Source of the DNA: Inia geoffrensis
Taxonomy: Eukaryota > Chordata > Mammalia > Artiodactyla > Iniidae
DNA length: 64,000 nt
NCBI GenBank assembly: GCA_036417435.1
Contig: CM070899.1
Span: forward strand, 176,295,494 to 176,359,493
Direction of reading: 5' to 3'
Below are positions 24,480-34,062 of the stretch, piece after piece. The position numbers and the translations under genes are program-made. The number at the start of each line of letters is the position of its first letter. The stretch's first letter is position 1. The notes beneath the pieces were generated by a model that ran no database searches, was not told where the DNA came from, and worked only from the letters and a program-made list of their open reading frames with translations.

Positions 24480-24485
24480 TTTATT
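24480..24485 (-). promoter_or_regulatory. PIP4K2A: Internal poly(A) signal AATAAA
   Basis: The plus strand reads TTTATT, so the transcript strand carries AATAAA about 835 bases after the stop codon. It could give a short 3' UTR form. The hexamer is seen; use of the site is inferred. Confidence 0.4.
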
Positions 24486-24797
24486 TTTATGTTGTAGCGT
24501 TAATTACTATATTGCAACGTCAGAGTGTGTCAGTGAGGAAGCTACAGGCAAGAGAAGTAAGCAGTGTTCCTGGGCACATGTACTGAGGTGAAAATGTACA
24601 GAGGGAGACGCTAGGGGCATCAGCTTCCTGCTGGAGGAGGGGCATCTGTCCCCAGACAGCGTGAGTCCCGACGCCTGAACCAGGATGCGCGGGAGATGCC
24701 AGCCTCCTCCGTCCAGCGCCCGGGGTGCAACTATCAAGGAGTGTCAGCGTGCGTGGTAGAAGTGTAACATCTGCAGTAAGTTTTTTTTCCTTTTAAT

Positions 24798-24849
24798 CAC
24801 CATCATTATTATTATCATCATCATTATTATCTACATTATTATTACGATT
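24798..24849. repeat. ATT/ATC trinucleotide repeat in the 3' UTR
   Basis: An interrupted CATCATTATTATTATCATC-type repeat runs for about 50 bases within the probable PIP4K2A 3' UTR. Confidence 0.9.
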
Positions 24850-24963
24850 ACCGTCTCACATCTTTCAACTCCAAAAAGTAAACTGATCCACAGTTTATCG
24901 TGTGGTGCCAACCTGGTTGGTCTGACATGCATTGCCTTCTCCCCTCCCCGCTGCATGTGCTCA

Positions 24964-24987
24964 CTCATTCATTCATTCATTCATTCG
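24964..24987. repeat. (ATTC)n tetranucleotide repeat in the 3' UTR
   Basis: Six ATTC units stand in a row, with a CTC/CGT boundary on each side. Confidence 0.92.
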
Positions 24988-25077
24988 TCCACAGCTGGAA
25001 TCAGAGGGTTACTGCCCCAAACACACTCTGACCGAAGGCGGTTTCCATCAACCAATCCATCAATTTTTAAGATGCTC

Positions 25078-25115
25078 ACGTGCGCGTGCGCACGCACGCC
25101 CCCCCGCCCCCCCCC
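25078..25115 (-). repeat. Alternating CG/TG tract plus G-run in the 3' UTR
   Basis: The plus strand has an alternating purine-pyrimidine tract (ACGTGCGCGTGCGCACGCAC) followed by C7, one G and C9. On the transcript strand this gives nine G, one C and seven G. It sits about 205-240 bases after the stop codon. Confidence 0.9.
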
Positions 25116-25319
25116 ACATACACACCCAAGTCAGAAATAGCTAGAGTGATGCTGGGAAATATCAGGTAGCTGTTAAAGCAAGTGGTCCCCAAATCAGTCA
25201 TCTTGGCCTGAAGATGTAAACGAGGAGGTGTGCTTCACTGAGTTTGGTTTTCATTTTTCCTGTGCCGAAGCCACCTCTGTCCTTCCCACGCTCACGTCCG
25301 TGTTCGGCCATGCAGGACG

Positions 25320-25400
25320 TTACGTCAAGATGTGGCCAATAAAGTCCAAAAAGCGCTTGGAATACTGTTCTGGGTTCACGGTGGAGATCTCCGCACCAGC
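25320..25400 (-). CDS. PIP4K2A: PIP4K2A exon 10, last coding exon with stop codon
   Basis: This exon encodes the last 26 residues (381-406) of phosphatidylinositol-5-phosphate 4-kinase 2 alpha, ending FLDFIGHILT and a TAA stop at 25320-25322. The enzyme converts PI5P to PI(4,5)P2 in the cytosol and on internal membranes. The segment follows the activation loop and closes the kinase fold. The acceptor on the minus strand is a pyrimidine-rich tract ending CCCAG just above 25400. The join to exon 9 is phase 0 (KHG | AGAEIS). The sequence matches the human protein end as I recall it, with no break. Paralogues PIP4K2B and PIP4K2C are less likely because the upstream exon 8 acidic loop is specific to the alpha form. 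Confidence 0.95.
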   Translation of the reverse strand, partial: AGAEISTVNPEQYSKRFLDFIGHILT

Positions 25401-27894
25401 CTGGGCAGCGTGAGAGGAGAGGAACAGTGACAGAATTACTATCAGTACCTGCAGGAACTTCCACTGCAGCTGAGTAGGAAGCCGGTCATTTTCAAACCTG
25501 TGCAGCCTCTACTCGTAACTCAGAATATCTTGGATATTGGTCTGAATAGCCAAGGCTCTTAGGAATCTGTGTGTGAAAACGAGGCAGAGTCGTAGGACCA
25601 ACAGATGCCACTGTCACACACACTGTGACTGCTGCCACTAAAAAAAAAAAATCCCACCAACCACCTTTGAGATGCTCCCGTCAAATGTGGAATCTGCGTG
25701 GCCTACCTTCAGAAGCCACGGGGAGGATGCTTCTGTTTCTCAAGAGAGCAGATTGGCGATTCCTTGAGAATGACACAAACAGCAACGTCTGGCCAAAGGG
25801 AAACTCCAATGGCAAGGACACAAGGACCGTGTTCATTTTTCAGGACCGAAGTAAGCGGCTGGGGTGCTCAGAAATGAGGGGCGACAGCCACAGCAGCAGG
25901 GGCGGTGTCAGCTGCCGGGGCTCTTTCCTGGCCCCGTAAGCAGGCGAGACGCAGCGCTGTGACTGCGTCTCCCCCAGAGGGGCATGGGCACAGGGGTGCC
26001 ATCGTCCCCGTTCACAGAGACCTGCTTGGAGCTGGGAAGCCGGCCCCTCGCACAGGCTCAGTGGGAGGTTTCCTATGACAAGAGCACAGTAGGGCCAGCA
26101 GACCCCCACAGTTACCAGCCAGCCTCCTGAGCTGCAAAGGGCAGGACCAGAGTTTTACTAAGTCACCAGATGCTGTTTTTACACACGCAGCTCACAGGAG
26201 AACCTGTAATTTCCATGCCTGGCCTGGGCCCCTGGGATCTCCACGGAGGAGCCCCAGTTTTGAAGGCAGAGAATGGTTCCCAGCAGCAGCTCGACACAAA
26301 CTGCACCCAACTTTAGGCCATGTGCCGTATCATGGAGCTGAGCTGGTGACTTACAGGGCAGATGGAAATGGAGCCATGTTTGCTATGGCACATTTCCAGT
26401 TTCACGTGGTCTAGAATATCATAGCAGGTTTGAGGAGGGGTGGGAACAAACACGGAGCATCCCCCCACCGTTCAGTCTAAAAATCTCACAAAATTCTCAT
26501 CAATAAGGCATTAGGACCCCTTCATCAGCTGGCAGAACTGAAGCGCCAAAGCGCTACCTCCAGGTCACACGCTGGAAAGGTGAAATAGGATTCTGGCCCG
26601 GGTCTGTCCTTGCAATACACCCAGGTTGTTCAACCAGAGATGAGCATCAGAATTACCGGAGCCTCTGAGAGGCCCCTCCCCCAGCCTCCTGAGCTAGACT
26701 CAGAATCAGGGAAAAGGGTGGTGCCTCTGTCAGGCACACAGTTTGCAAATGGTGCTCAGAAGGCCGCGGTGCCGACCCCCGTGTGAGAACTGCTGTGTAC
26801 CCTTCTCTCTGACCGATAGAGGATTCTTAACACGTTCGGTGGGCTGGGTAGGTCGTGGTCCGTGCGCTGCACACAGCGGGCACACCAGAAATAGTTGACG
26901 GTGTGACTGAAATATTTCTGTGGCAAATGGGGTATGGTGTTAGGCTGGTTCCGCTGCTGACACGACGGCCTGTTTGACTTTAAAATAGAGAAAAAGAGCC
27001 TTTCGTAGAGGTTGATGTTCTGCTGGATGTGGGTCAGCTCCACACTGTGGGGAAGCACCTCTCCTGCCAGTGTGAATGAGCCAGGGCACAAGTTCATCCC
27101 TGTGGGACGGGGTCTGTCGCCTTTTTGGCACGCCTGAAAGCCAAAATGGATCCCTGCGATGCAAGCACAGTGGAGACTCACGACTTGGGAAGTCCAGCCG
27201 GCCAGGCGGGCCTAACTGGGAGATCGGGGGGCGGGGCTGGGTCCCGAGGAGCAGTCCTCCCTCTTACCACTGCCTAGGACGCGATCCTGGCTGGCAGGCA
27301 AGCTCTCGCCCTCAGTTTCTTCCCCTGTAAGCAGGAGTGCACTGGTGTTCCCTCACAGGCTCGTCCCGGGGACTCAACAAGTTACCACAGGCCGGGACAG
27401 AATTCTGAGCAAGGGCAGTAGAGGTGAGGGATTCGTATTACTCAACTTTGATCCTGCACTCAACGAATTTCTGTAGTAGAAACAATTACAATCTGCTGTG
27501 CGGAAAGGAATATAATATTGTGTATCGTGGAATCATCTGAAGCAGAGAATGGTGCTTCAGTTCTGAACGTTTCATATTAAAACACTTAGTTGTCATCATT
27601 CAGCCCTTTTGTCTTTTGAAACATTTTTCGAACAGAAAAGAATTTGTGTAATATTCTCGCGATGCATGTGTCTGTTAATAACCCCCGGTGGGTAAAAGAA
27701 GAGCCGCGCCGGGTTTAGGTGACTTGGGAGCGGCGGTCCGAGCGCGTGCTGGCTCTACATCAGAGCGTGACCCCTGCAGGGAACCAGAGCCAATGAAGGC
27801 CTGTGGGCAGCTCAGCGGAAAGGAGCGGACCTGAGTTGGTCCCTGCACGACAGGAAGCAGGGAGCAGAGAGGAAAACCAAACGGAGATACTTAC
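25401..27894 (-). other. PIP4K2A: PIP4K2A intron 9
   Basis: The intron is about 2.5 kb and has GT-AG ends. It is fairly GC-rich and mostly unique. One ancient MER5-like element lies near 26620-26795, and there is a short A run at 25640-25651. I see no other gene, SINE or L1 in it. The stretch 26800-27790 includes scattered CpG but no island of convincing density. Confidence 0.8.
26620..26795. mobile_element. Ancient MER5-like hAT fragment in intron 9
   Basis: AGCATCAGAATTACCGGAG, CCTCCCCCAGCCTCCTGAG, GACTCAGAATCAGG, TTTGCAAATGGTGCTCAG and GTGTGAGAACTGCTG follow the order of a MER5-type element. It is strongly diverged, and the family call is tentative. Confidence 0.45.
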
Positions 27895-27998
27895 GCCGTG
27901 TTTAACAGTTTTTGCAGCGTGGGCAGCTTTCTTTTTTGCATCATAATGAGTCAGAATGTCAATAATTGCCATAAAGTATACCTCTTTCCTAGGCGAAT
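27895..27998 (-). CDS. PIP4K2A: PIP4K2A exon 9, catalytic aspartate and activation loop
   Basis: The 104-base exon encodes residues 346-380, starting N-S-P-R-K-E-V and ending K-T-V-K-H-G. It contains FMAIID, whose aspartate is the metal-binding D359, and the activation loop with A371, the residue that sets the preference for PI5P over PI4P (type I kinases carry Glu there). T376, a reported protein kinase D site, is present. On the minus strand the acceptor is CCCTTTACAG and the donor GTAAGT. The first codon is split: one base from exon 8 plus AT makes AAT. All these numbered residues fall where the 406-residue protein predicts. The functional roles come from published family knowledge; the residues are seen here. 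Confidence 0.96.
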
Positions 27999-28599
27999 CT
28001 GTAAAGGGATGAGAGCGATGATTGTGGGACAGGTGATGACAGCACCTGGAAAAGTGCGAGCTGCTGATGGAGGAAGAGGTGAGGGATTCAGTGGGATGGG
28101 GGTCGAAGGGGTCTGAAAACAAAGGCAATAGAGGCTTTTCAAAAGTCTTGCATATCCCTGTGAAACAGCTTAACTTTCTGTCCCCAATTCTCTCTCAATT
28201 TGAAAAGTAAAAAAGAGAATATAACCTCAGGATATTACCAGTAGAGGTGCAAGGGTGAGACTGTTTTTGTTAATCTTCATTTTCTTTAGTGATTGTGTAT
28301 TGCTTTGGTATAAAGAAAAATGCTATTTAAAAAATACTCTAATAAAACAAGTAGAAGTAATTATGCTCCCTAATACTTTCTGCCATTACATACTGTTCCT
28401 AATGAGCTGTTCACTAATTCTCATTGGATCTAGTATCAGAACTGGATAAAGGCATGTATCACCTACAGTACCCATCTTCTACATATTTCCACAAATGTGA
28501 TGCTGTTGCAATTATGAATAATATGAAAAAGTACATTTGACTGTATCTAATTTTCTGTGTTGAAGAAACAATTTTGCTGAGCAAAATAAAAAACATAAC

Positions 28600-28806
28600 A
28601 GGCTTCCCTGGTGGCACAGTGGTTGAGAGTCCGCCTGCCGATGCAGGGGACACAGGTTCGTGCCCCGGTCCGGGAGGATCCCACATGCCGCGGAGTGGCT
28701 GCGCCCGTGAGCCATGGCCGCTGAGCCTGCGCGTCCAGAGCCTGTGCTCCACAACGGGAGAGGCCACAACAGTGAGAGGCCCGCGTACCACAATAAATAA
28801 ATAAAT
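28600..28806 (+). mobile_element. CHR-type SINE in PIP4K2A intron 8
   Basis: The head is GGCTTCCCTGGTGGCACAG, the body ends GTGAGAGGCCCGCGTACCAC, and the tail is an AAAT repeat. Target duplication AAACATAAC is at 28591-28599 and 28807-28815. It is antisense to PIP4K2A. Confidence 0.92.
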
Positions 28807-29003
28807 AAACATAACTCAAACTCACCTGGCTGCTATGCCGTGAGACATTTTTTTAAACGATGGACCACAATTTTTATTACTCAAAAAATGAGAGGCCTGC
28901 TTTTATCTCTAAATTTTTTTTTCCATGTATAAGTAGCTAAGGTAGCATGTAATATTCCTACAAATATCTAATCACCCAGATTTTGAGGATTAAGATGGAT
29001 CTC

Positions 29004-29218
29004 GGGCTTCCTTGGTGGTGCAGTGGTTGAGAGTCCGCCTGCCGATGCAGGGGACACGGGTTCGTGCCCCGGTCCGGGAGGATCCCACGTGCTGCGGAGC
29101 GGCTGGGCCCGTGAGCCATGGCCGCTGAGCCTGCGCGTCCGGAGCCTGTGCTCCGCAACGGGAGAGGCCACAGCGGTGAGAGGCCCGCGTACCACAAAAA
29201 AAAAAAAAAAAAAAAAAA
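29004..29218 (+). mobile_element. CHR-type SINE with long A tail in intron 8
   Basis: A full CHR body is followed by about 25 A. Perfect 12-base target duplications AAGATGGATCTC are at 28992-29003 and 29219-29230. Uninterrupted tail and duplications suggest a relatively recent insertion. It is antisense to PIP4K2A. Confidence 0.95.
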
Positions 29219-29717
29219 AAGATGGATCTCACTTTAGAGAAGAGGGCCACAGACACCTGAATGGGGGAGAGAGCAGAGCACAGACACAGCAGCAAATGAG
29301 ATCCTCATCCCACACGCTGGGCCAGCCTCAGCACTCCTGAGAAGGAAGGGCTGGTAGCAGTGAGACGCCTGCCCTACACGATGTCCACAGGGGGCTTGGA
29401 GTGGACCACGTATGCACCTAGCTCAGGATAGACTTGTGACACTTGAGATCCACATAAAAGAGAGAGAGAGCTAAGAAAAAGAATATTTTAAAACATTTCT
29501 TATATATGGTATGGACATTTACACAAGCATGTGCATATGTGTGTTGTATATGTACAACACACACTTGTGTGGTTTCACTCTGTTCCCTCAACATCACACA
29601 ATTCAAGGACCTCATCACATTACAGTTCAAAACCAGAGGTTACAGTTACCTTTAACATACTTTGTCCCGAAATCAATTGATCGTGACTCTTGAGAAGGAG
29701 TCTTATGGGGCAGCATG

Positions 29718-29937
29718 TGTTTTTTTTTTTTTTTTTTTTATTTGCGGTCCGCAGGCCTCTCACTGTTGTGGCCTCTCCCGTTGCGGAGCACAGGCTCCGG
29801 ACGCGCAGGCTCAGCGGCCATGGCTCACGGGTCCAGCCGCTCCGCGGCATGTGGGATCCTCCCGGACCAGGGCACGAACCCACATCCCCTGCATCGGCAG
29901 GTGGACTCTCAACCACTGTGCCACCAGGAAAGCCCCA
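29718..29937 (-). mobile_element. CHR-type SINE in intron 8, about 100 bases from exon 8
   Basis: A T run at 29720-29739 is the reversed A tail; the head (GGGGCTTTCCTGGTGGCACAG reversed) is at 29937. The 10-base target duplication GGGCAGCATG is at 29708-29717 and 29938-29947. It is in the sense orientation of PIP4K2A and very near the exon 8 donor. Confidence 0.94.
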
Positions 29938-30036
29938 GGGCAGCATGCTTTTAACCGGGGTGATGATTACCAGTAGATAATGCAAAAAGAAAAATCCAAC
30001 CAATGGTAAAAAGAGTTGATAGTAAACTTAACTTAC

Positions 30037-30280
30037 TTTCATGGCATTTAATTCCATAAACATCAATGTTTGGATCAAACTCGCCGGGAGCCAAGGGCGG
30101 TGAGCTGTTGAGCGTATTTCCAGGACTGTCGGGAGGGGTTCCAATAGGGTGGGTGCCGTCGCTCTCCCCCTCCTCCTCTCCGTCGTTCTCTTCACACTCC
30201 ACTTCTTCCTGTTCGGCTCTCTCCACATCGTGGATTCCCACCAGGAGGCTGTAGTCCATGAGCTTCAGCTGGGCAAGAAA
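30037..30280 (-). CDS. PIP4K2A: PIP4K2A exon 8, MDYSLL catalytic motif and acidic loop
   Basis: The exon is 244 bases and encodes residues 265-345 plus the first base of codon 346. It opens FLAQLKLMDYSLLVGIHD, where D273 is the catalytic aspartate. It continues through an acidic, probably disordered loop (EEVECEENDGEEEGESDG) and a Ser/Pro-rich stretch to GEFDPNIDVYGIKCHE. The loop sequence distinguishes PIP4K2A from its 2B and 2C paralogues. Compared with the human protein as I recall it, one residue differs (THPI where human has THPV), a conservative change in the loop. The minus-strand donor is GTAAGT. The acceptor ends CTTCAAG and has a modest pyrimidine tract. A CHR SINE lies only about 100 bases into the following intron. 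Confidence 0.96.
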
Positions 30281-31214
30281 CTTGAAGGTGGGAAGCAACA
30301 TGGTCAGTTATGCCTTAAACACAACCCCAGAGTTAAAGATAGAAAGCTCACAAAAGGGCGGCAGAGGCGAGGGGATGATTTCCCCAGGAGCAGCCAGGAG
30401 CCTCTTTAATGGTGCTGTCACGGTCCCTGGAAGTTTCTCCAGCCAAAGCTGTAGGCTCACACTTCAGGCTGGCTCAGAGCTAGGATTATCTGCCTGAGAT
30501 GCAAAGCTGGATGCTGAGAGGGATGCATTTATCACATGGAGGTTGTACTACACCAAAGAGCAGAGAGCATGACTGGCAAGAAGGAGACGCAGGGAAGAAA
30601 ACGTTTCTCCTAACAATTAAGACTGGCTAATGGGGATACCAGGGACCTCCCACGTAGCTTCCGGAGGAGCCTCTGAATGGCTTGTGAAAAGCACTTTGAA
30701 ACGCAGCACACTCTGTGGAGGAGAGTATTATGCCGTCCATCACAAATAAGCAGGAGCACCAGTGTCCCAGTCAACCAGCAAATGCCTGTGTCCCTGCTCA
30801 GTGCTGTCCTTCAGGCCTGCTGGGGGGCTTCCTTCTGATGGAAGCGGGAGCTGGAGACGCGCCTCCATCACCCCCTCCCGTGCCTAGCACAGTGCCTGCC
30901 CCGACCGACCCCTTTACCTGGGGGCTGTCTCTGGCCCGCTCCCCTTGCCTCCGCTGCGTACCCTGGATGCCCTTCTGGGCACAGCTGGAGAAGCTGGATT
31001 GCCGGGTGGCAACATCTCCCACCCACACGTGTGTAGTGGGTGCAGCGTGGGTGGGGCTTGGTCGGGCCAGGTCGTCCCCCGCTTGCAGGGTGACAAGGCA
31101 AAAGCCCCCTCGCCCCATCCCTGCTTCTCCCTCTGGGCCCTTGGAAGGTCCCTGGGAAGTGGCAAAGGTTGCATGCTGCCCGAACGTCCTCTTCTGGTCC
31201 TTTGGCAAGGGAAG

Positions 31215-31600
31215 AATTTGATCTGGTCACGCCCCTGCCTAAGACCTTTCAGTGGAGTATCGTTTCTCACAGGGTGGAAACAAACTCTAACACTGTCCTC
31301 GGGACCTGGGTAGTTCGGCCTCATCGCCTCTTGGGCCATCTCGAACCCTGTGCTGGCCTCTGGCCCCCTCACTGCGCCCCTTCACCTCCCACTTGACCTT
31401 CAGGTCTCAACTGCAGGGCGCTTGCTCACGGAAGCCTGGCCTGATTCCTGCCGGGCATGTGTGCACTGCACACTTTCCCCTAAGGACACCTGGTTTAGCT
31501 GCACACTCATCTTATTAGATGACACGAGTAACTTCTATCTTCCCCAAACAGCGCAGCCCCATGAGGACCGGGGCTCTGGCTGATTTTGCCCTTGAAACTG
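31215..31600 (+). mobile_element. L2 LINE 3' fragment in intron 7
   Basis: The order TGATCTGGTCACGCCCCTGC, CTTTCAGTGGAGTATCG, CCTTCAGGTCTCAACTGCAG, GGAAGCCTGGCCTGATTCC, and TGAGGACCGGGGCTCTGGCT follows the L2 3' end. It is diverged and non-coding. Confidence 0.75.
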
Positions 31601-32366
31601 CCATTATTAGTCAAATCCATCTCACCTGCCTTCACTAATCAAGGTCTTTTAAGACTTGCATGTCCTCCAAGGGGCACGTAGCCTAAACAATGCTATCTGC
31701 CCAGCTGCTTTCTAGAAACTTGGAGTCAGCTGTGTCTAGTTTGAGCGGAGTTGGTTGAGACTGGATAGGACCACTGACCCTCCAACTGGGCATGCGTGAG
31801 GGTCTTTTCACACGTGCAGAGGATGGAAAGCTCCACCCTTGGATCGTGCAGAGGCCAGTAGCCTAGTTAAACCCGTGCAGAAAGCCGACTCCCTTACCTT
31901 TTCCCAGTCACCTTTCCTCACGCTCCCCGGGCCTCAGACAGCACTGCTGCTGCTTGTCCCATAAACACCTCGAGCCCCTCGCCTTGGGGAGGTGAATTTG
32001 AGATTTGCTCTTCCCGCTTGGCTGCCCTGTGAACAAACCCTCTCTGCTGCAAACTTCAGCGTCTCTGCGTCTGGCTTGCGCGTCGGGCACAAACGAGGCT
32101 GGTTCGGGGACACCCTCACTGCACTCCTGACTCCCAGGTAAGTGATGTAGCTACTTGGTATTTACTGAACAAGAGGACAGGGTGCCTCCCGCTTCTTACC
32201 CAGTCCTCCTTGCCTCTCCCTAATTTCCCCTGACCCTTTCCTCTAAGAAAAATAACCACCCAAACCAAATAAAAACGAAGAACAAAGCAACAAAAAGACC
32301 TTCCTTTGAGATTGCAAGAGGCAGCACCTACTGGAAGCAAAACGAGACCATTTACGATATATCTTT

Positions 32367-32568
32367 TTTTTTTTGCGGTACGCGGGCCTCTCACTGTTGT
32401 GGCCTCTCCTGTTGCAGAGCACAGGCTCCCGACGCGCAGGCTCAGCGGCCATGGCTCACGGGCCCAGCCGCTCCGCGGCACGTGGGATCCTCCTTGACCG
32501 GGGCACGAACCCGTGTCCCCTGCATCGGCAGGAGGACTCTCAACCACTGCGCCACCAGGGAAGCCCCC
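32367..32568 (-). mobile_element. CHR-type SINE in PIP4K2A intron 7
   Basis: The body is typical, in minus orientation, with the head at 32568. A perfect 16-base target duplication TTTACGATATATCTTT flanks it at 32351-32366 and 32569-32584, pointing to a young copy. Confidence 0.95.
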
Positions 32569-33109
32569 TTTACGATATATCTTTGCTCTGCAGAGCAGAA
32601 TCTCTCTTTAACACGTAGGTTTGTTTGACCTTCAGGTGGCTGACCGTACAAATACACTATCAGGTGTGCTTTATGTACGAGAGTACAAAAGGGACTGCCT
32701 GTAATTAACCTGCCAAAGGTCAGGCAGGGAAGGGGTGATGACCAGGGCTGAAGTGCCACATGAAGTAGGATGGGTCTCCAGGCCCACGTCTTCCCCTGGC
32801 ACTTGTGCTGCTCTCACAACGTCAGCCAGGCCCAGAGCTCCTTTCCTGAGTCTCTGATCCTGTGGTCAGACCACTGGTTAGGCTCCTCTCCCGGTAAGGA
32901 AACACGTGTATTCAATAAATAAAAGTGAAGATAGCTCCCAGCATCACCCACTAAACTATCAGTGAAATGAAAAATGCATCTCTTGACAAGAAGTTGTTCT
33001 GACATACCCAAGATCAAGGAAACCAGTTGCAGCCCCAAATGGGGATTATATAAGAAATGGGGATTATATGAATCTTCAAATCTGTGCGGCTGAGACAGAA
33101 ATGGAAAAG

Positions 33110-33400
33110 ACCAAGGACAGCACAGTGGTTAAGAGTGTAGCTTTTGCTGATAAAGGTGACCCATTAAAGTATCAGATAATCTTAAATAAAATTTTTTTAA
33201 AAAGTTTTGGAGTCAGGTGGGCAGTTAAATTTTATGTTACTAGCTCTGCGCCTTGATGATAAATTCACCTCTCTGAGCCTCAGTTATTCTAACTATGAAA
33301 TGGGACAACACCACTAAACTTTCCACAGTGGTGTGGAAAGGATTATAGAGAACGTAGTAGAGGCAATGAAAAGTGCATTTTGTGTAACAGTGGACGCGGT
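33110..33400 (+). mobile_element. MIR SINE in intron 7
   Basis: CACAGTGGTTAAGAGTGTAGC (tRNA-like head), CCTCTCTGAGCCTCAGTTATTC, ATGAAATGGGACAACACC and AGTGGTGTGGAAAGGATTATAGAG follow a nearly complete MIR, interrupted by about 60 AT-rich bases. Confidence 0.75.
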
Positions 33401-34062
33401 TTTATCATTGTCCGTGTGGTTACTGTGGTAAAAACCTTTTTTTCATCAAGTAGGTAACTTAAACATGGGGACAGGTTCAAGTGAGGTGGGCCAAGAGGGG
33501 AGATGTGCTGAAGAGCCTATTGACTCCTCAGCTCTTATTGTCATAAAATGCCATTTAAAATCTCTTCTAAAGTAGAGGGAAACACAAGGCAGCAGCAGAC
33601 CTGAGATTCTTGCTAGAGAAAGTCCCTGCTGGGCATCACAAAACTACTGCGGGCTGAAGATGACAGACCCCAAAGAAAAGAGGGGTTCAGGGCTCCCTGG
33701 AGGGTCTACCTCCAGCTAACATTAGGAACTTAATACACATTTGCCATTTTCTGTCATCCCTTTAAGCTTCTAACTCAAATTAGTGATTTCTAAATACATA
33801 AGATTTCAAAGTATGAAGATTTAAAAATCCTTATAATCTCTAGGTCCCATGCTTTCCAACTTAATAATTATCCACCAGACCTTGATCAGCCTCTTTTTCC
33901 CCTCAGAATATCCCACCTAATCTGCTTCCTTCATAATTAATTCCTCATTATACCAAATCTGAGCTAGTACCTTCCTCAAGGTTTTTATGAGCCCTGTCAC
34001 ACACAAACACTTCTAGAAAACTGTGGCTAAAGAGCTGTTAATAAACTCTCCTTCTGTGTGTT

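Larger units (their letters stand above)
23230..25319 (-). other. PIP4K2A: PIP4K2A 3' UTR (probable extent)
   Basis: About 2.1 kb follows the stop codon on the minus strand. No SINE, L1, MIR or LTR is recognisable, which contrasts sharply with the DNA on either side and fits selection on a UTR. It contains ATC/ATT-rich and ATTC simple repeats and a G-rich tract near its start. Two AATAAA hexamers are present, and the distal one is followed by TG-rich sequence. The 3' limit is placed about 15-20 bases beyond the distal signal. The length is compatible with the long 3' UTR of the human gene. The boundary is inferred and needs transcript data. Confidence 0.65.
27999..30036 (-). other. PIP4K2A: PIP4K2A intron 8
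   Basis: The intron is about 2.0 kb and has GT-AG ends. It contains three CHR SINEs (28600-28806 and 29004-29218 plus; 29718-29937 minus). The remainder (27999-28599, 28807-29003, 29231-29707) is AT-rich unique sequence with no coding signal. Confidence 0.85.

Noticed and set aside
28459..29295. Several overlapping open frames rich in Arg, Gly and Pro
   Set aside because: They are translations of CHR SINEs. The same peptides recur at every SINE in the window (29700, 32400, 37800, 57300, 61600).
30715..31372. Overlapping open frames up to 168 residues in GC-rich intron sequence
   Set aside because: There are frames on both strands with no domain, and the right part is an L2. GC-rich DNA has few stops by chance.
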